Below are positions 8,203 through 16,652 of a stretch of 64,000 nt of DNA, piece after piece. Made by a program: the position numbers and the translations under genes. This DNA is from 4572-13 sp964594065 (GTDB lineage Bacteria; Planctomycetota; Phycisphaerae; Sedimentisphaerales; Anaerohalosphaeraceae). Under the pieces are notes generated by a model. That model was not told the origin of the DNA and did no database searches. It was given only the letters and a program-made list of their open reading frames with translations. Location of the stretch: positions 26,918-90,917 of the forward strand of contig CAZQKX010000005.1 of assembly GCA_964594065.1 (NCBI GenBank), written 5' to 3'. How positions within the stretch are numbered: position 1 is the first letter of the stretch; each line of letters opens with the position of its first letter.

Positions 8203-11200
8203 TTATTTCTCATTATCCCCCTTCATCGCAAACCACGGGTAGAATGCCGGGATAACAAACAAGGTTAACAGCGTTGAAGATGTCAAACCAAAGATCACAA
8301 CGATCGCTAACGGCCGCTGCACTTCAGCACCGATACCTCGAGAAACCAGCAGAGGCAAAAGCCCCAGAACAGTCGTGACCGACGTTACCAGCACAGGGCG
8401 AAATCGTTGATGACAACCCTTGACAACTGCGGATTGAAGATCGGTGCCCTTTCGGCATAACTGATTGATACAGGTGACCAACACCATGCTGTCCTGGATG
8501 GCAATGCCGAACAGAGCGATAAAACCCACCGCCGCAGGAACCGACAGGTATTCCTGCATAAGAAATAATCCAAATACCCCGCCAATGAGCGCCAATGGGA
8601 TATTCACCATGACCAGCAAAGCACTTTTAACAGAGCCGAAGGCCAAAAAGAGCATCAGGAAAATCAGAAAGATGACAATCGGCAGGATAATCGATAAGCG
8701 AGTCATTGCTCTGACCTGATTTTCAAATTGTCCACCGTATTCGATATAGTAACCATCCGGAAGCTCTATCTTTTCAGAAATCCGCTGTTTGATATCTGTG
8801 ATGACACTGCCAAGATCCCGGTCCCGGACATTGCCCTGAACCATCCATCGCCGTTGATTGTTTTCACGATTGATCTGGATCGGCCCAATTGTTTGCCTGA
8901 CCCGAGCAATCTGATTTAAGGGAACCATCATTCCATTGGAAGCGGGAACAAGCAGGGATTTGATCACCTCAACATCTTCTCTATAATCTTCCTGATACCG
9001 AACCTGAATTCCATATCGTCGGGTATTCAAATAGACATGGCCAATAACTTTGCCTCCAATCGCCGATTCGACCAGTTCAAGAATTTCGCTCACATTGATT
9101 CCGTATCGAGAGCAGGCTTGACGATCCGCAATAACCTGCACCTGCGGCTGCCCAAAACTTTGCTCGACAGACAAATCAGCCAATCCTTCAATATTGTCAA
9201 TCGTATTTCGGATTTCGGTAGCCTTCTCCTGAAGAATGGCTAAATCCTCGCCAAACAGTTTAATCGCAATCTGAGATTTCACACCCGAAAGCAATTCATC
9301 AAACGCATTTTGAATCGGCTGCGTAAAGTTTAGCTGAATACCCGGATATTTTTTGAGTTTTACTTCGAGCAACTCAATCAATTCTGCTTTTGAAGAAACG
9401 TCTTTCCATGTGCCAACCGGATGCAGTTCGATGTGGATTTCAGCATAGTTTACCGGATGCGGATGACTGCCTGCTTCGGGGCGTCCAATGCGAGAGACCA
9501 CTTCCTGGACTTGGGAAAATTTGATGATTTGAGTCTCAAGCGTCTGTATGGTTTCGACTGCCTTTTCAAGCGAAATAGATGGCGCCATCGTTACGCCGAT
9601 CAAGATAGAACCCTCCTCAAGTGTCGGGATGAACTCTGTGCCAAGAAAGGGAAGAATCACAAGGCTTAACGTTATCATGATCAATACAATCAAAAGAACG
9701 GCACGTGCGTTCTTGACAGCCCAACTCAATGCAGGATTATGTTTTTTTCGGAGCCAGGCAAACAGGAAAAACTCCCTATGCCTTCCTGCGTGAAGCAGAT
9801 AGCTCGACAACGGCGGTACGATCACGATCGCAAAGACCAGTGATCCCAGCAGCGCAAAGCAGAGGGTATAAGCCATCGGGATAAACATCTTCCCTTCCAC
9901 GCCCTCCAGCGTCAGAATAGGGATGAACACGATCACCACGATCAATAGCGCAAAGATGACCGGCTTTGCAACCTCTAAAGCCGCCTCCATAATGATATCC
10001 GTTCGATGCCGGGTATCATCAGCGTCAACTGTGTTTAAATGACGGTAAATGTTTTCAACCATGACAATCGCCCCATCGACCAGCATGCCCATCGCGATCG
10101 CAATGCCTCCTAAAGACATCAGGTTCGCAGAAATCCCGGTCATCCGCATGAGAATGATCGAGATAAAAGCACTAAAGGGCAGCGAGAAAACGACAATCAG
10201 GGCGGTCCGGATATTACCCAAAAACAGAAACAGAACGATGGCCGCCAGTGCAGCCCCCACACACAGCGCAATCTTAACCGTCGACGTTGCTTTTTGAACC
10301 AGTTCCTGCTGTTCGTAATATGGCACGATTTTAATGCCTTCAGGCAGGGATTTTTGTACCTGCGGGATTTTTTCATAGAGCCGCTCGATGACTTTCGATG
10401 TGTTTTGCCCATAAAGCTGCAGCACCATCCCGGAAACCACTTCACTGCTGCCGTTTCTGGAAACGACTCCGCGGCGAACGGCTTTTCCAAACTCGACATC
10501 GGCGACATCGGCGATGCGAATGGGCGTGCCGGCAACAGTTTTGATCGTAATATTGTTGATATCATCAATGTTTCCGACCAGGCCAATGCCTCGGACCAGA
10601 TTTTCCTCTTGGCCGGCAACAATATATTGTCCGCCAACATTGTTATTATTTTCACCGATCGCATTGACCACATCACGCAGAGACAATTGATATTGCAAAA
10701 GTAAATGCGGATTTGCATTGACCTGATATTGCAGAACATGTCCACCGATGGATAAGATATCGGTTACGCCCGGTACCGTTTGAAGCTGGTATTTAACCTG
10801 CCAGTCATTGATGTCCCTAAGATAGGACATCGGGTCTTTGCCTTGGGTGTCCACATTTTCATCCATTTCCAGATAATAGATGAAAATTTGCCCCAATCCG
10901 GTTGAAATAGGGCCCAGCTTCGGTTTTTCAGATAAATCCGGCAGTTGTGACACTGCTTCCGACAATCGTTCGGCGACCACCTGCCGGGCAAAATATATGT
11001 CGATATCGTCTTCAAAATAGACATAAACGACCGACATCCCAAACGCAGAGGTCGATTTGATCTGCTTGATTCCCGGCAGTCCATTCATCACCGATTCAAC
11101 CGGAAAAGTGATCAACCGTTCGACTTCTTCCGGCGCCATGCCTTCGGCCTCGGTAAAGATCGGAACCATAATCGGCGACACATCCGGAAACGCATCAACC

Positions 11201-11304
11201 GGTAACTGCGAGTACTGGTAAATGCCGAATAGTGTGATAAATAAAATCGACAGGATCACCAGCATTCGATATTTCAGCGATATATCAATCAGTTTCGTAT
11301 GCAT
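8203..11304 (-). CDS. HME-type RND heavy-metal efflux pump (CusA/CzcA family)
   Basis: 1033 residues, the size of the inner-membrane pump of tripartite heavy-metal exporters. It has the N-terminal transmembrane helix with 'QYSQLPVDAFPDVSP', the large periplasmic loops, the proton-relay helix GMLVDGAIVMVEN, and the second half repeating the fold with 'VGFIALFGIAIQDSMVLV'. The segment FDELLSGVKSQIAIKLFG resembles the CzcA (Co/Zn/Cd) form more than the Met-containing CusA (Cu/Ag) form, so the metal is uncertain. ATG 11304 is chosen because AAGGAG lies 9 bases upstream and because it gives the usual short N-terminus. It is last in an operon with the adaptor, a TolC-like channel and a His-rich secreted protein. 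Confidence 0.93.
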   Translation of the reverse strand: MHTKLIDISLKYRMLVILSILFITLFGIYQYSQLPVDAFPDVSPIMVPIFTEAEGMAPEEVERLITFPVESVMNGLPGIKQIKSTSAFGMSVVYVYFEDDIDIYFARQVVAERLSEAVSQLPDLSEKPKLGPISTGLGQIFIYYLEMDENVDTQGKDPMSYLRDINDWQVKYQLQTVPGVTDILSIGGHVLQYQVNANPHLLLQYQLSLRDVVNAIGENNNNVGGQYIVAGQEENLVRGIGLVGNIDDINNITIKTVAGTPIRIADVADVEFGKAVRRGVVSRNGSSEVVSGMVLQLYGQNTSKVIERLYEKIPQVQKSLPEGIKIVPYYEQQELVQKATSTVKIALCVGAALAAIVLFLFLGNIRTALIVVFSLPFSAFISIILMRMTGISANLMSLGGIAIAMGMLVDGAIVMVENIYRHLNTVDADDTRHRTDIIMEAALEVAKPVIFALLIVVIVFIPILTLEGVEGKMFIPMAYTLCFALLGSLVFAIVIVPPLSSYLLHAGRHREFFLFAWLRKKHNPALSWAVKNARAVLLIVLIMITLSLVILPFLGTEFIPTLEEGSILIGVTMAPSISLEKAVETIQTLETQIIKFSQVQEVVSRIGRPEAGSHPHPVNYAEIHIELHPVGTWKDVSSKAELIELLEVKLKKYPGIQLNFTQPIQNAFDELLSGVKSQIAIKLFGEDLAILQEKATEIRNTIDNIEGLADLSVEQSFGQPQVQVIADRQACSRYGINVSEILELVESAIGGKVIGHVYLNTRRYGIQVRYQEDYREDVEVIKSLLVPASNGMMVPLNQIARVRQTIGPIQINRENNQRRWMVQGNVRDRDLGSVITDIKQRISEKIELPDGYYIEYGGQFENQVRAMTRLSIILPIVIFLIFLMLFLAFGSVKSALLVMVNIPLALIGGVFGLFLMQEYLSVPAAVGFIALFGIAIQDSMVLVTCINQLCRKGTDLQSAVVKGCHQRFRPVLVTSVTTVLGLLPLLVSRGIGAEVQRPLAIVVIFGLTSSTLLTLFVIPAFYPWFAMKGDNEK

Positions 11305-11317
11305 CGAAGACGTCTCC

Positions 11318-13072
11318 TTAATGTCCATGCCCTGCATGGCTGTCCAGCGTGCTGGTAACCACTTTTGCTTTCAGATCAAACGCGCCCTGCGTAACAACTT
11401 TATCGCCCGGGTGAAGCCCTGACAATATCTCAACATGATCGGCATTGCCGCGGCCCAGAATAACGGGACAGAGTTCATAATCGGCGCCGTCATTGATAAA
11501 GACACAGGATTTTCCATTGACCGTTTGCACCGCTTCGGCGGGAATGACCAATGCCCCCTCGGCAGCCTTGCCGTATATCATCGCCGCAACAAACAGTCCC
11601 GGCCTTAGATCGTCTTCGGCGTTATCAACGATCAGTCGGGCAGTTGCCGTCCGTGTATTTGAATCCAGAACAGGACTAATAAAGCTGATCGTCCCTTCAA
11701 GTGTTTGGCCCCCTGTTGTAATGTAACACGTTTGTCCCCGGGCAACGAAGGGAAGATCATTCGGAAACACATCAAGATCGATCCATACGGTTTTTAAATC
11801 GGCAACGATAAAGGCAAGCGATTCTTCACCAAGCCGCTCGCCCAACGTAATGTGCTTATCGATCACCGTTCCGTCAAATGAGGCACGCAGCGGGTACCAG
11901 CCAAGATGCTGGAAATCAGCAACAGATGTTGGATTGCTGGCCTCCAGTTCCGCTTTTTTCCGGCAGGCCTGACAATTAGGGTCCGGACAGGCTGGCACTT
12001 GAGCGTCCAAATCTGACAGATTTTGAGCCAGCACGTCCAATCCCTGGATATCGTCCTTCGTTTGCCCAAGCACGTAGAGCGTCCGCTCTGCACCTTTCAA
12101 GGCAATTTCTTGCCGCTGCTGAACACTCGATGTCTCCAGGAAATCCTGCTTGACCTGAAACTGGATCGTATCCAATGTCGCCATATATTCAGCCTCCGCC
12201 TTTTTTAGACTGTATTCGGCATTCAGATATTCCTGCTTGCTGGATATTTTCTGTTCATACAGGGGCTTTTCACGCTCATAAACTGACTGTGCAAAAACAT
12301 ACTCAGCGTAGGCTTTAATCAGGACGCTTCGATTTTCTCCCATTTCAAGGCCTTCAATCTTTCCGATCTCATCCAGTGCGGGCTTTGATTTGAGAATCTC
12401 GATCAGTTTGAGGGTATCATCATGTATTTGCTGAGCCCGATCCCGGTTCATCGAACAGCACCCCAACTCCGCCTGAATATCAAGATAATTGACCTTGGCC
12501 TGCCCTAATTCCGCGCTTTCGATCCACGCCAAAACCTCATCCTTTTTAACCCGGTCACCAATCGTTTTATTTGCCTTTCGAACAATACCCGGGGTCAGGG
12601 GAATAATATGAGCAACATTGTCGGCATTAAGTTTGATCTTTCCAGTCAAGCGAATCACCGTATCCAACGAACCCGGCTGAGCTTTGACTGTTCGGATACC
12701 AATCAGGGCCTGACTTTCATGATCGAGGGCAATTGTATTGCCGGTTTCTACTTCGTGACCATGCTCACAATCCACATGTTCATCTTCTTTATGAATAACC
12801 TCTTCATCTCTTATATGATCGTCAGTTGCTTCATGGTCATGTTCGCAGTCTTCATGGCCGCCTTCCCTGGTCTCATAACCTGCATGATCCTCATGCTCAC
12901 CACCTTGTTGATCTTCGTGTTGTTCGCTGCATTCCGGGCAATCACAGCTTTCCGTCGCAGGAGGAACTTGTTTTTCTTCGGCAGCAAATACTAAGCTGAT
13001 TCCTGATATTTTTGACAATGCAAACAAAGACGCTACTAATAAAACAAATAATATGCTGTGTATTTTAAACAT
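11318..13072 (-). CDS. RND efflux periplasmic adaptor with metal-binding N-terminal region (CusB/CzcB-like)
   Basis: 584 residues: signal peptide (cleavage near VFA-AEE), then a long region rich in His, Cys, Asp and Glu at about residues 30-115 (CDCPECSEQHEDQQ, GHEDCEHDHEATDDH, HVDCEHGHE) likely to bind metal. After that come the membrane-fusion-protein elements: lipoyl half-motifs ('LTPGIVRKANKTIGDRVKKDEVL'), a helical hairpin with coiled-coil character (~190-350), and a beta-barrel with 'AEAVQTVNGKSCVFI'. A second cysteine cluster, CPDPNCQAC, is inserted after the hairpin at about 360-370. The protein ends in HAGHGH. ATG 13072 has GAGG 6 bases upstream and lies just inside the overlap with the TolC-like gene. 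It would connect pump and outer channel and deliver metal. Confidence 0.9.
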   Translation of the reverse strand: MFKIHSILFVLLVASLFALSKISGISLVFAAEEKQVPPATESCDCPECSEQHEDQQGGEHEDHAGYETREGGHEDCEHDHEATDDHIRDEEVIHKEDEHVDCEHGHEVETGNTIALDHESQALIGIRTVKAQPGSLDTVIRLTGKIKLNADNVAHIIPLTPGIVRKANKTIGDRVKKDEVLAWIESAELGQAKVNYLDIQAELGCCSMNRDRAQQIHDDTLKLIEILKSKPALDEIGKIEGLEMGENRSVLIKAYAEYVFAQSVYEREKPLYEQKISSKQEYLNAEYSLKKAEAEYMATLDTIQFQVKQDFLETSSVQQRQEIALKGAERTLYVLGQTKDDIQGLDVLAQNLSDLDAQVPACPDPNCQACRKKAELEASNPTSVADFQHLGWYPLRASFDGTVIDKHITLGERLGEESLAFIVADLKTVWIDLDVFPNDLPFVARGQTCYITTGGQTLEGTISFISPVLDSNTRTATARLIVDNAEDDLRPGLFVAAMIYGKAAEGALVIPAEAVQTVNGKSCVFINDGADYELCPVILGRGNADHVEILSGLHPGDKVVTQGAFDLKAKVVTSTLDSHAGHGH

Positions 13073-13080
13073 GTCAATCC

Positions 13081-14454
13081 TCACTTAACTGTTGTGCTTA
13101 TTTCCTGAAGGTTTTGGCCGATCAGCCGCTCCAGTTCTGTTTTGCAAATATGATATTTCGCCAGTATATCGATATACTCATTTTTTGCAGCAAAATACGT
13201 ACGTTGAGAGTCTAACAACTCCAGGTAGTCCTTCTTTCCCTGTTCATAAGCAATCTTCGACCTCTGGAACAACTCCTGGGACACGGCTACAACACTATCT
13301 CGCAGGATCGAAGCTTTTATGTAAGCCGTATCCAAATCAGCATAGCTCCGGTTTACCTGATTCCAAACACTCAAAGCAGAAACCTTTTCCTGTGATTGTG
13401 CCTTGCGAAGATTCTGCACCGCTTCCAGTCTCCCGCCCTGATTTCGGTCGGAAATCGGCAAGGGAATTGATAGCCCCATCACCAAAGCAGAACTGTCAGT
13501 GTCATCAAAATATTTGACACCACCTGCGATTGTAAGATCGGGAACTGACTTTGCTTCGGCCAGGGCTATTTCGGCCTGCCGTTTTTGTACTTCAATAGCT
13601 CGCTGAATTAACTCGGGATTGTTCCGTAAAAATGCCTGCACATCAGCAAATTTCGGCAGATCATTTATTTGGCTCAATTGCCCCGCTGCCGAAGTAAACT
13701 TCGGATTGCGGCTACCCCAGTAGGATGCCAGTTTTTCCCGAACAACCTCTTTGTATTTGGTAACCTCAATATCCTGCAATTTCGCTCTTGCAAGCCTGAT
13801 CTTTGCTTTGGACAGATCGATGGGGCTGTCTTTCCCGGCCTGAACACGCTTATCAACCGAATCAACAACTTCTTGAGATAAGTTTACTAACTCCTGCGAA
13901 AACCGTTCTTTTTCCTGAATGAACAGCAATTCAATAAATGTTTTTGTCAATGCCGTCGAGACATCCAGACGCTTGGCATCATACTTGGCTTGTGCCAACT
14001 GAGAATCATAGGTAAACATTTGCCGGCTTTTGTCGATCTTGCCGCCAAGCTCAATTAACTGGCTTAGCTGGATTGTCGTTTGCGCCGAATTAAATCTTCT
14101 ACGGTTTCCGGAGCCGCCAAAATTTTCAACTTCAACATCCAGTTCCGGATTCTGCCATAACCCGGCCTGTAAATGCCGGGCTTCGGCAGCCCTGATCTCA
14201 TAGGAATAAACATTCAGTTCCGGATTACGCATCAACGTCAAAGCCAATGCATCCGGGAGGGTCAACACACTATTCGGTTCAGCAAAACCGGCCACTTCTT
14301 CTCTGTACCTGCCGGTCGGCGCAGAAACAGATTCGATGCAGGAAGTGGTCACTTCAGGATCGCTTTTTTGATAGCTCGCTGCAGGGTATCGCTGAGAACA
14401 CCCCACTAATAATGAGATAAGCACTGATAAAAAGATAAACTTTTGATTCCGCAT
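13081..14454 (-). CDS. TolC-family outer-membrane efflux channel, lipoprotein (CusC/CzcC-like)
   Basis: 457 residues. The N-terminus is a lipoprotein signal with lipobox LVGC. The rest shows the two related halves of outer-membrane efflux proteins: long helices with 'LTLMRNPELNVYSYEIRAAEARHLQAGLWQNPELDVEVENFGGSG' in the first, and 'NPELIQRAIEVQKRQAEIALAEAKSVPDLTIAGGVKYFDD' plus 'YEQGKKDYLELLDSQRTYF' in the second. It forms the outer exit duct of the efflux complex. ATG 14454 is preferred because AAGGA is 9 bases away; the ATG at 14463 directly abuts that AAGGA. The gene end overlaps a GTG just upstream of the adaptor start, so the two are tightly coupled. Confidence 0.9.
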   Translation of the reverse strand: MRNQKFIFLSVLISLLVGCSQRYPAASYQKSDPEVTTSCIESVSAPTGRYREEVAGFAEPNSVLTLPDALALTLMRNPELNVYSYEIRAAEARHLQAGLWQNPELDVEVENFGGSGNRRRFNSAQTTIQLSQLIELGGKIDKSRQMFTYDSQLAQAKYDAKRLDVSTALTKTFIELLFIQEKERFSQELVNLSQEVVDSVDKRVQAGKDSPIDLSKAKIRLARAKLQDIEVTKYKEVVREKLASYWGSRNPKFTSAAGQLSQINDLPKFADVQAFLRNNPELIQRAIEVQKRQAEIALAEAKSVPDLTIAGGVKYFDDTDSSALVMGLSIPLPISDRNQGGRLEAVQNLRKAQSQEKVSALSVWNQVNRSYADLDTAYIKASILRDSVVAVSQELFQRSKIAYEQGKKDYLELLDSQRTYFAAKNEYIDILAKYHICKTELERLIGQNLQEISTTVK

Positions 14455-14561
14455 AAATAACATTCCTTACAGTAGACGATTAACGCAGAAAATTGCCGCA
14501 ACAGGCAGACCGCCTCTAAGACAATCATTGAGTCGTCAAATAACAGCAGCGCAAAGGAATA

Positions 14562-14981
14562 TCATGCCAGAAGAATGATCGTTCGTAACGGCACAAAGAA
14601 TGAATCTAATTCATAACGTTGTGACGCTAAGTGCCCCCAAAAAGGTGTGGTTTGGGACGAAACAGGTCTCAGGAAAAGAGATGTTGTAAAAACTTTTTGT
14701 TGTGAGAGTTTGATGTTGTTTTGTGCAGAAACGAAAAAATCTGAAACCAACAGGGTATCATTGCAATGATCGTGGTCGGCAGAGGCTTCAAACGCCGCCC
14801 CTCCAAATGTTTCCCGATGGGCATTTTCTGCGGGTTCAGAGCACTGGCAGTGATTGTGAATAACCGGCTCCACCGAAATATGACCATCAGAATCATGGCA
14901 TATCACGGTCAAAAAACCGCTTACAGAACTAAAACACATCATTCCCGAAAGCAATAACAGTGTTGTTTTTTGATTTAGCAT
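14562..14981 (-). CDS. Small secreted His/Cys-containing protein of the metal efflux operon
   Basis: 139 residues from ATG 14981. An N-terminal hydrophobic segment (TTLLLLSGMMCFSSVSGFLTVI) looks like a signal peptide or anchor. It is followed by a short region rich in His, Cys and Asp (HDSDGHI, HNHCQCSE, ADHDHCND) and a C-terminal part without recognisable motifs. It is encoded 107 bases upstream of the TolC-like gene in the same direction, so a role in periplasmic metal sensing or buffering is plausible. No named family is recognised with certainty; small proteins of similar look sit beside cus/czc operons in other bacteria. Confidence 0.6.
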   Translation of the reverse strand: MLNQKTTLLLLSGMMCFSSVSGFLTVICHDSDGHISVEPVIHNHCQCSEPAENAHRETFGGAAFEASADHDHCNDTLLVSDFFVSAQNNIKLSQQKVFTTSLFLRPVSSQTTPFWGHLASQRYELDSFFVPLRTIILLA

Positions 14982-14991
14982 AACTATATGG

Positions 14992-15020
14992 ATGATACCT
15001 ATTTTACTAATATAAATCAA
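14992..15020 (-). promoter_or_regulatory. Possible promoter of the metal-efflux operon
   Basis: On the minus strand TTGATT (15020-15015), a 17-base spacer and TATCAT (14997-14992). The predicted start near 14985 would leave only about 4 bases before ATG 14981, a near-leaderless transcript. TATATT a little upstream is an alternative -10 with a poorer spacing. Confidence 0.35.
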
Positions 15021-15180
15021 CTGTGTTCACTCAAAGCAAAGTATTTTTTTAGATACACTATATACCTCGTCTTGATATAGATATTAAAAGGCAAGGAAGA
15101 ATCTCGTATCAATCTTCTTAAAAAAGCCACATAGCGACCATTCAAGGTCTTGTTTTGTTTTTTAGGGGTTAAAATTCCTA

Positions 15181-15208
15181 TTGCAAAAGTTTTGATTCTG
15201 CCTATAAT
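15181..15208 (+). promoter_or_regulatory. Promoter of the TPR/alpha-CTD gene
   Basis: TTGCAA (15181-15186), a 16-base spacer and a perfect TATAAT (15203-15208). Transcription would start near 15215, giving a leader of about 110 bases. Confidence 0.5.
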
Positions 15209-15326
15209 GTGCGGTTTGCTCGACTTTGGGAAATCATCTTTTCACCATTTCTCAGAGGCATTGAGTCGTTGTTGATGTGTGTTGGAACTGAAATAAGACT
15301 ATTAAGGAAATCATAGGAGCCAATGA

Positions 15327-16619
15327 ATGGTATCTTTAACTGACGTGCCTGTTGATCTGTTTGCCGGAGAATTGCCGAGTTTTGAGGACATTAAAAAGCT
15401 GTGGCAGTTCGTCAATTCGAGCGAACGGAACCGTATCGCGTTTCGCGAAAAAGCTGACGATCAATCTGACGCCCTGGTTCAGGGTATCGCCCTGCTGTTG
15501 TGCGGCGATGTATCCGGAAGTTTGAAAAAACTAAACATGGGCAAAGACTGTCTGCAGAAATCTTTTATGCTGGGATACGCCTATCGGTCTCTGAATGAAT
15601 ACGATAAAGCGATCAAGCAATTCGAGAAAGCGGGCAAAGAAAGCGATGGTATCACGGCCAGCATGGAAAAGGCCGAAACGTATCGGCAGGCGGCCGATTA
15701 TGACAGTGCCCGCAAATCTCTGAACGACTGCAGTAATTTTGAGAATGTCAGTGCCGAATACCATTACCAGACGGGTAAATTGCTGGATTCAGTGGGTGGA
15801 TATGAAGAGGCTATGGATAACTATGAAAAGGCCATCGAACTGGACAGTACACACACCAAGAGCCTGTTTCAACTGGCTTATTCATTTGACCTCCGCGGTG
15901 ATGAAAGCGTCGCCGTAAACTACTACAAGGAATTGGTCAAGATCGCGCCGGCACATGTCAATGGCCTTTTGAACCTGGCGGTGCTGTATGAAGACATGGC
16001 GGAGTACGATAAAGCACTCGCCTGTGTCGATTCTGTTTTGAATTCCCACCCCAATCACCAAAAAGCCGCTTTGTTCCAAAAGGATATCGAAAGCTCCATG
16101 GTGATGATCTATGACGAAGAACGTGAAAAGCGCAAAGATCGTCATAACAAGACACTTGAAATTCCAATCTCTGATTTTGAACTGTCTGTTCGCAGCCGGA
16201 ATTGCCTTAAAAAGATGAATATTATTACACTCGGTGACCTGCTGAGAACCTCTGAGGCCGAATTACTCTCGTATAAGAACTTTGGCGAAACCAGTTTGTA
16301 TGAAATCAAGAAAATACTGGATATAAAGGGATTACGTCTGGGAATGGCTCTGGAGGATAAAAACGCCGCTTCCAAGCCAATCGACCCGGAAATCGCCAGC
16401 CAGGCCAGCCCGGAAATCTTACAAAAATCCATTGGCGACCTGGAACTTTCGGTTCGCGCCCGCAGAGCACTGGATCGTCTGGGCGTTAAGAGTATTCTCG
16501 AATTGATAAACAAAACTGAAGCGGAATTGCTGGGCTGTAAAAACTTCGGCGTTACCAGTCTCAACGAGATCAAGGAAAGGCTGACTGATTTCGGACTCAG
16601 TCTGCGAAAACTGGAGTAA
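15327..16619 (+). CDS. TPR protein with two RNA-polymerase alpha C-terminal-type domains
   Basis: 430 residues. The first ~265 contain tetratricopeptide repeats, for example AYRSLNEYDKAIKQFEKAG, YEEAMDNYEKAIELDSTH and YEDMAEYDKALACVDSVL. The C-terminal third holds two copies of a helix-hairpin-helix module nearly identical in pattern to the RNA-polymerase alpha-subunit CTD, at about 276-345 and 368-430. Both read LSVR(S/A)R..L...(I/V).....L...(S/T)EAELL..KNFG.TSL.EIK..L...GL.L. In RpoA this domain binds UP-element DNA and activators. A protein carrying two copies without the alpha N-terminal domain should not assemble into polymerase as alpha does. An AGGAG 7 bases before ATG 15327 sets the start. 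The stop is 33 bases from the SpoIID-like gene. Its function is unknown. Confidence 0.85.
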   Translation: MVSLTDVPVDLFAGELPSFEDIKKLWQFVNSSERNRIAFREKADDQSDALVQGIALLLCGDVSGSLKKLNMGKDCLQKSFMLGYAYRSLNEYDKAIKQFEKAGKESDGITASMEKAETYRQAADYDSARKSLNDCSNFENVSAEYHYQTGKLLDSVGGYEEAMDNYEKAIELDSTHTKSLFQLAYSFDLRGDESVAVNYYKELVKIAPAHVNGLLNLAVLYEDMAEYDKALACVDSVLNSHPNHQKAALFQKDIESSMVMIYDEEREKRKDRHNKTLEIPISDFELSVRSRNCLKKMNIITLGDLLRTSEAELLSYKNFGETSLYEIKKILDIKGLRLGMALEDKNAASKPIDPEIASQASPEILQKSIGDLELSVRARRALDRLGVKSILELINKTEAELLGCKNFGVTSLNEIKERLTDFGLSLRKLE

Positions 16620-16652
16620 TTCGCATACCATCGTACCCGCTTCAGAGAAAGA

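Larger units (their letters stand above)
14982..15326. other. Divergent intergenic region
   Basis: About 345 AT-rich bases between the metal-efflux operon and the TPR/alpha-CTD gene. It holds one promoter-like signal for each direction (annotated separately) and a run of T's near 15152-15162. I see no RNA gene, repeat or further coding frame. Confidence 0.5.

Noticed and set aside
8203..11304. Assignment of the RND pump as a copper/silver exporter CusA
   Set aside because: The methionine relay region reads like the CzcA type instead; the metal is left open.
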